In this document: positions 26,460 through 33,954 of the stretch, piece by piece
How the letters are laid out: every line of letters starts with the position of its first letter
Position numbering within the stretch: position 1 is the stretch's first letter
Origin: CAVSWN01 sp963770995
GTDB taxonomy: Bacteria; Acidobacteriota; Vicinamibacteria; Vicinamibacterales; CAVVIG01
Length of the DNA: 64,000 nucleotides
Reading direction: 5' to 3'
NCBI GenBank assembly: GCA_963770995.1
Contig: CAVYRS010000001.1
Location: 1,922,001 to 1,986,000, forward strand
The notes under the pieces: model-generated
What the model saw: the letters and a program-made list of their open reading frames with translations, nothing else
The model's database searches: none
Told to the model about the DNA's origin: nothing
Program-made: the position numbers and the translations under genes

Positions 26460-28472
26460 TCATCAGGATTCCTGACGAACCTGTCGTAGCCTGCAACCAG
26501 CGCGATCGCGACGAACGCGAACACGAACGGCTGCCCCGACAACGAATAGCGCGCGTTGGTCAGGAACGGCGCGATCGTGATCGGCACGTACAGCACGGCC
26601 GCCACCAGTGGGACGATGTCGCCCCCGCGCCGCCATCCGACGACGATCCCTGAGAGGAACAGCACGAAGACCGAAAGCGAGACGGCGGTGCCCGCCGCGT
26701 ACAGCAACCGGCTGCCCGCGAACTGATGAGCGGCGTCGCTGCTCTCAGAGCCAACCGTAACGAAGATCCCGATCATCCGCCGGAGCGTCGCCACGGCGTA
26801 GGCAATCGGCGTTCGGCGAATGTTGTCGACCGCCAGTCGCGTGTACCGATCTTGCGACTGCGGTTGGGCCCGGTAGAACACCGCGTCTATCCCGCCTGCC
26901 ACTCGAGAGCACTCCTCGAACTTGCGAAGGGCCGGCACCTGTTCGGCCGACAGCCCGACGCTCCGAGCCGTCCGCCGCGTGTGGACGATGCCGCGCGCGA
27001 TCGCTCCACGTGCCTCGAGGTCCACGAGCCGGCCCGAAAACTTTCGCGGCACGGCCAACGTCGAACCGTCGCGAAATTCGAGCGTCGCCGTCGTGTCACC
27101 GGCGACGACCTTCCGCGCGGTCCCGCCGTGTGGCACTGCAATCGGGTTGTTCTTGTCGCTCTCCAGCACGCCGATCGCGATGTCGAGATCGCGGAACGTC
27201 ATCGCGCCGTCGTGGTCGAAATCGAGCGCTGAAGCGGATGTCACCGGCTCGTGCCACGCCTCGTGACGCACGAGACGGACGACATCGAACACGTCGACGA
27301 AATCGCCATGGCGATCCTGATCGCCGAAGTCGTTCGACGAGACGAAGAAGATCGCCGGATCGAAGGGACCGGCGACCGGCGACTGTTGGGCGACGACGCC
27401 GGCCGGCGACGACCACATCGCGTCGAAGTAGTAATAGATCGCGGTCTCGTCGGGCTGCGTCGGAATCTCGAAATGGACGCCGCCGTCCCGCCACGGTCGA
27501 GACGGAAGGCTGACTTTCTCCGCGTTGCGATCGGTCCAGTAGGTGACTGCCACCGCTTCCGGTACGACGCCGTCGCAGTTGCCGCCAATCGGTTTGATCG
27601 ACGAGATCACGAGAGGCTGCCGATCGGGCCTCGCGTACGGAAACGTGCGCTCGCCGAAGATGTCGCGCGGATTGTCGAACCAATTCGGGTTGAACGGCCC
27701 GGTCTGCAGGCTCCCGTACCACAGCTGGATGCCTCCATGCGCCGAGGCCGGAATGAAGCGCCCGGTCAGGCGGGCGTTTCTGATCGTCCACGGCGCGATC
27801 ACGAGAAACGCCGTGGCGGCGAAGACGGCCAGAGGTCCGAGAGCGGGCCGCGGTCGCATCAGCACCCACGCCAGGGCACCCAGCCACAACGGCAACAGGA
27901 TCATGTTCGGCCGTACTCTGCATCGCGGCGCCGGCGAGCAGTCCACCGACGAGAACATGGCCCGTCATTCCAGATGCCTGCCCGCGCATGAAGAGCACCA
28001 CGGACGCCACGAACAACACCGTACAGACCGAGTCGGAGGTCTGCGTCGAGGCGTAGACGGTGTTGAACGAGAAGCACGCGACGAGAACGGCCGCCACGAC
28101 TGCCTCGCGCTCGCCCACTCGGCTCCGGACGCCCGCGTAGATCAACAGCGGAACGAAACCGTTCAGCAGCACCTGGACGACGAGCGGGATCCATTGACGA
28201 TCGCCGAAGGCTCGGTAGAAGACGGCGAGAAACGCCGGGTATCCCCACGGCACTTCGAGTGTCGGAAAGAGCTCGCCCCGCGCGAGGGTCAAGCCGAGCT
28301 GCCGATAGTTGTCGAACCCCTCCCAGCCCCATGGATGCGGCGCCTTGATGAACACGAACGCCAGGCCGAGACCGACGCTGATCGCCCAGGCGCCGGCGAG
28401 CACGAGTCGCGTCGACCTGCGTGATCGCTCTACACCCAACCCCGCCACCAGTAGTAGCCGCGGGCGCACCAT
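26363..28472 (-). CDS. GT-C-like glycosyltransferase with dockerin/EF-hand insert, frameshifted
   Basis: Paralogue of 6547-8547, corrected length about 702 residues. Residues 1-185 are in one frame (APHPWGWEGFDNYRQLGL, FNTVYASTQTSDSVCTVLF). At about 27912-27918 one extra base moves homology to another frame, continuing RPNMILLPLW, FIPASAHGGIQLWYGSLQTG and four C-terminal membrane segments. The large outer loop again holds a paired Ca2+-loop module: DQDRHGDFVDVFD (one residue long) and DFDHDGAMTFRD (a perfect 12-residue EF-hand/dockerin loop). ATG 28472 overlaps the upstream DUF218 gene by 43 bases; a TTG shortly after is an alternative. The C-terminal tail is antisense to the Sel1-like gene. 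Confidence 0.75.
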
Positions 28473-29155
28473 TCGTAGATCACCGCGTTCCCGACTTCGA
28501 GCGACACGTCGTTCGGCGTCAGCGCAAACGGACGCTCGGTCCGGTCCGGATACAGCGGCGCCGCCGATGGGACCGGCTGAAGACCTTCGACGGCGAACGC
28601 GGCCAGCGCACGACCCATGTGAACCGGGGATGTGACGATGACAAAGCGATCGATGCGGCGCTCAGCCAGGAATCGTTTGAGCGCCACCGCCTCTTCCCGC
28701 GTATTTCGCGATTCCGTTTCCAGAATCACCCGACCGGGCGGGACGCCGAGCGCGACGATCGCCCCCCGAATCGCCTCGGCTTCCGACAGCGCCTGCGCCC
28801 CGGTATCGGTGACGCCGCCGGCAACGATCACCAACGGGTCGCCCAACAACCGGTAGACTCGCGCGGTCTCGAGCGCGCGCAGCGCGGACGGACTGGTCAG
28901 CATCGGCAGGCGGCCCCCGGCCGCGCGTACGGTCCGGCTGCCACCGCTCAACAGCACGACGGCGCGCACGCCCGGCGCCTCGTCCGCGCTGGCGATCGGC
29001 CGGTGATCAGCCGTCAGCGTCCGCGCCAACAGCGATGCGCCGGCCGGACAACTGATCAACCAGTAAGCCATGACGACGGCCGCCAACCATCGCCGGGCCC
29101 AGCGCGCGAGCATCGGACGCGCGTACAGCACGGCGACTCCCGGTGCGATCAGCAT
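28430..29155 (-). CDS. DUF218 (YdcF/ElyC/SanA-type) membrane protein
   Basis: 241 residues from ATG 29155. Two N-terminal membrane segments, then a DUF218 domain: AVVLLSGGSRTVR, ETARVYRLLGDPLVIVAGG, SEAEAIRGAIVALGVPPGRVILETESRNTREEA, VTSPVHMGRALAAF, ending YYWWRGWV. Family members affect envelope precursor metabolism (ElyC) or vancomycin resistance (SanA), with no agreed reaction. The ATG cuts into the first membrane segment; a CTG at 29212, overlapping the WecA-fusion stop as CTGA, would restore SLLKQSFQPASLTLFLM and may be the true start. The same domain is fused to a GT4 enzyme at 33926-35815. Confidence 0.85.
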   Translation of the reverse strand: MLIAPGVAVLYARPMLARWARRWLAAVVMAYWLISCPAGASLLARTLTADHRPIASADEAPGVRAVVLLSGGSRTVRAAGGRLPMLTSPSALRALETARVYRLLGDPLVIVAGGVTDTGAQALSEAEAIRGAIVALGVPPGRVILETESRNTREEAVALKRFLAERRIDRFVIVTSPVHMGRALAAFAVEGLQPVPSAAPLYPDRTERPFALTPNDVSLEVGNAVIYEWCARGYYWWRGWV

Positions 29156-29208
29156 CAGGAAAAGCGTCAGCGAGGCCGGCTGAAATGATTGCTTGAGGAG
29201 GGAAAGGA

Positions 29209-31071
29209 TCAGCGTTCGGTCCGTGGGAACTTGCGGATCTTCGAGCTCGCGACCGCTGCGCCCGCCGACGCGGCGCGCTCGGGATCCACGAGCGGCTCGA
29301 GTCCGACGACGAGGCGCGACAGCTCGACCGAGTGCGCGGCGCACAGCGCTTCGAGCTCGCGCAGCCGTGCGCTGTCGATCGCGCGCGTGCTGAGCACCAC
29401 CGCATCCACGCTGTCCGACAGGACGAGATGCGAGAGCACCTCGAAGGCGCCGAGCACTGGGTAGCCACGAACCCGCGCGCGCCGCTTCCGCGGATCGTCG
29501 TCGATGAAGCCCACGAGCCGGACGTCGTGATCGGGGTTGTTCAACAGCTCGCGCACCGTCATCGCCCCGCCGTCGCCGGCGCCGTAGACGACGATGCGGC
29601 GGCCGGTCTGTCGGCGCCGCTGCAACGCGTCGCTGATGACGCGGAACGACGCCCGCGAGCCCGTAATCATCAGCACGACAACGATCGAGTAGATGATGAG
29701 CACGCTGCCGGTGTACTTCTCGGCCTGGAACATGTACGCGAAGATCAGCGCCGACACGAGCGTGCCGGCGATCGCGCCTCGGACGACGGTCACGGCGTCC
29801 GACGCGCTGAAGTGGCGCCACACACCCTGATACACACCGACCGCGAAGAACGCAGCGAGTTGCACCGCGACGACGATCGGGAGCGATCGCGTGAAGTACG
29901 TGAAGTTGGCGGCAAACTCGATGAAGTCGAACTTGAGGCGATACGCCGAGTAGTACGACACGGTGACGAGCACGAAATCCAGCAGCACCTCAGCCACTCG
30001 CCGCCGGTACACGAAATCGACGACGATCGGCGTCAGGCCGCCGCGCTCGAGCGCCGCGGCGTCCGAAGTTTCGTACACCCGGATCCCGCCGAGATAGATC
30101 GCGAACATCGTCATGCCGACGGCGAACACCGCGGCGACGATCGACCACCAGGCCGCGGATGACCGAAAAGCGACGCCAATCGCGCCGCTCGCGGCGGCGA
30201 GCAGCCACAACAGCGTCACCGCCGACCGCTCCGACAGTCCGATCGCGACCAGCCGATGGGACGTGTGATCGCGTCCGCCCATCGACGTCGGCCGCCCCGA
30301 TACCATGCGCATAATCGTGACCAGCGTGGTGTCGAAGATCGGAATGAGCAGCACGAGCATCGGCACGGCGATGACCGACAGCACGTTCTGCCCGCCCGTG
30401 GTCGTCGAGCCGAGCGTCAGCGACAGCCCGGCGAGGCTCATGCCGATCAGAAGGCTCCCGCTGTCGCCCATGAAGACGCTGGCCGGGTGTGTGTTGTAGA
30501 CCAGGAAGCCGAGCAGGGCGCCGATCAGAGCGGCCAGGTACTGCACCTGGTAGTACGCCGAAGTGCCGACGTCGACTGGCAGGGCCGTGAGCAGGAACGC
30601 GGCGCCGGCGACAACCGCGATGCCGGCGCACAGGCCGTCCATGTTGTCGAGCAGGTTGAACGCGTTGGTAAGACCCACGATCCAGATGAGCGTCAGCATC
30701 CAGTCGACCGTGACGCCGTTCACCCAGTTCAGGTGGTAGCCGAAGTAGAGGAAGATGGACGCGACGCCGATCTCGACGACCAGCTTGGACACCGGCTTCA
30801 GCGACCAGATGTCGTCGGCGAGCCCGGTGAGAAACATCAGACCGGCCGCCGTGCACAGGACGCCGAGCTCACTGAACCGGCCGAAGACCACCATCGCGAC
30901 GATCATCGACAGCGCGATCCCGACGCCGCCGAGCATGGCGATCTCGCGCGTGTGCCAGCGATCTTCCCGCGGCTTGGCGACGAGCCCGAGTCGCCGCGCG
31001 ATGAGGCGGCACAGCGGCACGAAGATCAGCGCGGCGACGAAGGCGAGCAGGAATGGTGCGCCTATGGCCAT
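29209..31071 (-). CDS. WecA/MraY-like sugar-1-P transferase fused to CapD-like N-terminal domains
   Basis: 620 residues. Part 1 (1-330) is a polyprenyl-phosphate N-acetylhexosamine-1-phosphate transferase: LADDIWSL (84-91), NAFNLLDNMDGL (136-147), VFMGDSGSLLIG (199-210), PIFDTT (244-249), HTSHR (269-273). It would start glycan assembly by loading a sugar-1-phosphate on undecaprenyl phosphate. Part 2 (about 355-470) is the four-helix membrane bundle of CapD/FlaA1-type proteins, followed by their CoA-binding-like Rossmann domain (VVYGAGDGGAMTVREL, 494-509). The catalytic short-chain dehydratase/epimerase half is absent; the protein stops at about 620. The fused sensor-like part may regulate or partner the initiating transferase. 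Confidence 0.88.
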   Translation of the reverse strand: MAIGAPFLLAFVAALIFVPLCRLIARRLGLVAKPREDRWHTREIAMLGGVGIALSMIVAMVVFGRFSELGVLCTAAGLMFLTGLADDIWSLKPVSKLVVEIGVASIFLYFGYHLNWVNGVTVDWMLTLIWIVGLTNAFNLLDNMDGLCAGIAVVAGAAFLLTALPVDVGTSAYYQVQYLAALIGALLGFLVYNTHPASVFMGDSGSLLIGMSLAGLSLTLGSTTTGGQNVLSVIAVPMLVLLIPIFDTTLVTIMRMVSGRPTSMGGRDHTSHRLVAIGLSERSAVTLLWLLAAASGAIGVAFRSSAAWWSIVAAVFAVGMTMFAIYLGGIRVYETSDAAALERGGLTPIVVDFVYRRRVAEVLLDFVLVTVSYYSAYRLKFDFIEFAANFTYFTRSLPIVVAVQLAAFFAVGVYQGVWRHFSASDAVTVVRGAIAGTLVSALIFAYMFQAEKYTGSVLIIYSIVVVLMITGSRASFRVISDALQRRRQTGRRIVVYGAGDGGAMTVRELLNNPDHDVRLVGFIDDDPRKRRARVRGYPVLGAFEVLSHLVLSDSVDAVVLSTRAIDSARLRELEALCAAHSVELSRLVVGLEPLVDPERAASAGAAVASSKIRKFPRTER

Positions 31072-31077
31072 CTCAGT

Positions 31078-31821
31078 TCAGGCTCGAGCAAGTTGGCGAG
31101 CACGGCGACGGTACTCTTTGATCCGTTCCGAAGTTGGATACGAATAGTAGGTCTTCTCGGCCTCGGAATTCGGCCGTCTCGTGAGTGATCCGCTCGCGCA
31201 CGCGGCGATCGCCTCGGCCAGCAGCGCCGACGCGGTGGCAAAGGCCTGCGGATAGAGCGTATCGAGCGTATCGGACTCCTGAATGGGTACCGCTCGTTGG
31301 ACGACGATGTCGCCATTATCGAGCTTTTCGTCCATCAGATGCACGGTGACGCCGAAGGAGGGCTCGCCGTTCATCAGGGCGTGAAAGATCGGCAGCAGAC
31401 CCCGATAGCGGGGCAGCATGCCGAAGTGCACGTTGAGGCAGCCGTGCGCCGGCAGCGTCAGGATTGGTGTCTTCAGCCGCTGCGGCGTGTTGATCGACAC
31501 GATCAGATCGACCTGGAGCTGGCGCAGCATGTCCAGGAACGACGCCGCGTTCACGTCGGCGACGTCGTGGACCGGAATCCGGCGCGCCGCAAACTGCCGG
31601 TGGACGACGCCGCCTCGAGCGGAGGCGACGGCCATTCGCGCGATCCGGCCCGCCGTCGAGAACGCACCGTAGAGCGCGATTGTCGTCCTGAGCCGCTTCC
31701 AGTCGAAGAAGCCGGCCGGGAACGCGGCGCCAACAATCGAGGACCCGAAGCGGGCGAGGAGCGGCTCGACGCATGCGCTCGTGTAGAACGGCTCGTCAAC
31801 CAGCAAGAAGAAGATTCGCAT
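31078..31821 (-). CDS. Formyltransferase-family protein (sugar N-formyltransferase-like)
   Basis: 247 residues, the length of sugar N-formyltransferase cores rather than of full Fmt (about 310). The catalytic Asn-His-Asp set is visible: CLNVHFGMLPRYRGLLPIF (N, H and the LP-x-x-RG loop) and DEKLDNGDIV (D). These enzymes transfer formyl from N10-formyl-tetrahydrofolate to an amino group, here most likely of a nucleotide-linked amino sugar, given the locus and the DegT aminotransferase nearby. The start overlaps the deacetylase gene by 26 bases. Methionyl-tRNA formyltransferase is unlikely because of length and context. Confidence 0.8.
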   Translation of the reverse strand: MRIFFLLVDEPFYTSACVEPLLARFGSSIVGAAFPAGFFDWKRLRTTIALYGAFSTAGRIARMAVASARGGVVHRQFAARRIPVHDVADVNAASFLDMLRQLQVDLIVSINTPQRLKTPILTLPAHGCLNVHFGMLPRYRGLLPIFHALMNGEPSFGVTVHLMDEKLDNGDIVVQRAVPIQESDTLDTLYPQAFATASALLAEAIAACASGSLTRRPNSEAEKTYYSYPTSERIKEYRRRARQLARA

Positions 31822-32737
31822 CCGGTCGCAGTGTCTCGACCATCTCGCGCATCGTCGTCAGCGTGTAGTCCGCCTGGAAGCGGCGGATGGCGTAGACGAG
31901 GAACTTTCGATTCTCCGCCGCCGGCCGTTTCAGACACGGATGGCGATGGATGCCCGGATACCGTTGCCGCAGGCCATCATCGTCACAGTCGGCCAGGTCG
32001 ATCGAGTGCAGCTCGTAGGTGAACTGCGATCGGCCGCGCCGAATCAGCGAGTAGGAGGCGTCGAAGGACGCGCGCCCCAGGGCGAAGTGAATCGTGGAAT
32101 AGAACGGGAAGCGGACGATCGGCACCGTCGCGATCGGAATCTCGGTGATCGAACGCGATCCGCGGCGGTGAAGCTTGCCCGGTCGGGGCGCGTAGGGATT
32201 GCCGGGAGCAAAACTGTTCTGCCACGCGCCCGTGTTGCGGAACTGTCCCCGCGTGATCAGACCGTAGGCGAATTGCTGCACCTGCTTCAGGTAGAACGGC
32301 AGCACGGATGACTCGTACCGGTACCCGTTGCGCTCGAGAATGTCGACGATTTCCTCGTCGACGTCGAGACACGGCGCCCGAAAGCCGACCACGCGCTGGC
32401 CGGTGATGCTCTCGAGCAACCGGCCGGTCGCGAGAATCTCGTCCTCTTTTCGCGACCGCGACAGGCGGCTCAGATTGTGCGGGTGCGTCATCGTGTGGTT
32501 CGCCAGCTCGTGGCCGGCGGCCACCATGCGCCGCAGCACTTCCGGCGCCAGCTTCTTCGATCGCACATCGTCGCCGACCATGAAGAACGTGGCCCGGACG
32601 CCGGTTTCGGCGAAGAGGTCGAGAAACCGATCGACGATGCGATCGTAGTCGCGATCGCGATCGGGATGCGGGAGACCCAGTGTGACCGAGTAGTGGTACA
32701 GACTTTCGAAATCGACGGAGATGTTGGCCAGTTTCAA
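31796..32737 (-). CDS. Polysaccharide deacetylase (NodB-like)
   Basis: 313 residues. ISVDFES replaces the usual TFDDG at the first motif; GVRATFFMVGD, the His pair HELANHTMTH, GFRAPCLDVDEEI and HSIDLADCDDDGL follow the NodB/DUF3473 pattern seen in exopolysaccharide clusters. It should remove N-acetyl groups from a glycan or its lipid-linked precursor in a metal-dependent way. No signal peptide is visible. The start is TTG 32737, 11 bases from a -10-like TACACT, and it is divergent from a GT4 gene. It is first in a short coupled unit with the formyltransferase. Confidence 0.85.
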   Translation of the reverse strand: MKLANISVDFESLYHYSVTLGLPHPDRDRDYDRIVDRFLDLFAETGVRATFFMVGDDVRSKKLAPEVLRRMVAAGHELANHTMTHPHNLSRLSRSRKEDEILATGRLLESITGQRVVGFRAPCLDVDEEIVDILERNGYRYESSVLPFYLKQVQQFAYGLITRGQFRNTGAWQNSFAPGNPYAPRPGKLHRRGSRSITEIPIATVPIVRFPFYSTIHFALGRASFDASYSLIRRGRSQFTYELHSIDLADCDDDGLRQRYPGIHRHPCLKRPAAENRKFLVYAIRRFQADYTLTTMREMVETLRPDANLLLAG

Positions 32738-32747
32738 GGGATTAAAG

Positions 32748-32753
32748 AGTGTA
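32748..32753 (-). promoter_or_regulatory. Putative -10 element (TACACT), minus strand
   Basis: TACACT on the minus strand would place transcription start near 32741, 4-5 bases before the TTG at 32737, a nearly leaderless mRNA. It shares the central TA with a plus-strand TACCCT at 32752-32757, giving back-to-back divergent promoters. Confidence 0.35.
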
Positions 32754-33954
32754 CCCTAGCAGCTTGCCGTCGAGCACTCCCATCCGCGTCGGGTTCGTGC
32801 TCACCGAGCTCATCGGCGGTGGAGCCGAGCGCTCGATGCTGTCGATCATCGACGCGCTCGATCGCCGCCGGTTCACGCCGACGCTGATCCTGTTCAGCGA
32901 TCGGCGCGATCACGAGCCGCCGGCGGACGTGCCGATCATCGTGCTGTCTGCGCGCGCGCCATTCGGCCTGCTGCGGACCGTCTCGCGCATTCGTGCGCTC
33001 GCGCAAGCGGTGAAGCGCGAGCGCATCGACTTGCTGGTCAGCTTCCTGATCGGTCCCAACGTCGTTTCAGTTGCAGCGGCGAGGCTCGCCGCCATTCCCG
33101 TGATCATCGGCGAGCGAAGCGCGCCACAAGCGGTGCTGTCCGACGCCAATCCACAGCTGCGTCTTCGCGGACTCTGGTCGCGGCTCGTGCGGCTGATGTA
33201 TCCGCGCGCGTCGCACATCATCACCAACACTGAAGGTGCGCGATCCGAGTTGGCGAGCTTTCTCAATGTGTCCCCGTCGAGCGTGACGGTCATTCCCAAT
33301 GCGCTCGACCTGGAGCGCGTCGCCACCTTGGCGGCCGAACCTCTCGATGCCGGCATCGTCTGGCCGCCCGATCCGCTGCTGGTCCATGTCGGCCGCTTCA
33401 CCTACGCCAAGGATCACGACACCTTGTTGGCCGCGTTCGCCCGGATCCGAAGCCATCGCTCCGCGACACTGGTGCTGGTGGGCGACGGCGAGGACGAAGC
33501 GCGAGTGCGGGCGAAGAGCGCCGAGCTCGGTCTCGGCTCCGATGTGATCTTCACGGGCTTTACGCGCAACCCATATCGTTATCTGGCTCGAGCGACGATT
33601 TCGGTCCTGACCTCGCGCTTCGAAGGTCTGCCGAACGCGCTGATCGAAGCGATGGCGCTTGGCGTGCCCATCGTCTCCACGGCGTGCCAGTTCGGGCCTG
33701 TGGAGATCCTCGGCGACAACGAATACGGCGTGCTGACACCGGTCGGCGACGCCGCGGCGTTCGCCGCCGCCGTCGAAGCACTGATTGATGATCCCGATCG
33801 ACGCCGCGAACTGTCGCGACGAGGCCGCGCGCGCGCCGCCGACTTCGACCGCCGGCGCGTCGGTCCCACCTACGAGACCCTGTTCGCCCGTATGGTCGGG
33901 CGACAACCGCCGGTCGATTCGAGCGTCAAATCCAGCCACGCCACCAGTACATGA
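32749..33954 (+). CDS. GT4 glycosyltransferase
   Basis: Up to 401 residues. The N-terminal Rossmann half begins IRVGFVLTELIGGGAERSMLSIIDAL; the C-terminal half has LLVHVGRFTYAKDHDTLLAAF, VGDGEDEARVRAKSAELGL, and the E-x7-E donor motif in FEGLPNALIEAMALGVPIVST. It is a cytoplasmic retaining transferase using a nucleotide sugar. Start choice: GTG 32749, or TTG 32764, which fits a leaderless transcript from the TACCCT hexamer and a typical family N-terminus. It is the only plus-strand gene in the 28-64 kb locus, and its 3' end overlaps the GT4-DUF218 fusion by 29 bases. Confidence 0.88.
   Translation: MYPSSLPSSTPIRVGFVLTELIGGGAERSMLSIIDALDRRRFTPTLILFSDRRDHEPPADVPIIVLSARAPFGLLRTVSRIRALAQAVKRERIDLLVSFLIGPNVVSVAAARLAAIPVIIGERSAPQAVLSDANPQLRLRGLWSRLVRLMYPRASHIITNTEGARSELASFLNVSPSSVTVIPNALDLERVATLAAEPLDAGIVWPPDPLLVHVGRFTYAKDHDTLLAAFARIRSHRSATLVLVGDGEDEARVRAKSAELGLGSDVIFTGFTRNPYRYLARATISVLTSRFEGLPNALIEAMALGVPIVSTACQFGPVEILGDNEYGVLTPVGDAAAFAAAVEALIDDPDRRRELSRRGRARAADFDRRRVGPTYETLFARMVGRQPPVDSSVKSSHATST
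32752..32757 (+). promoter_or_regulatory. Putative -10 element (TACCCT), plus strand
   Basis: TACCCT preceded by TG would place transcription start near 32764, which is an in-frame TTG of the GT4 gene. If so, the GTG at 32749 is upstream of the transcript and the protein starts at TTG 32764. Confidence 0.35.
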
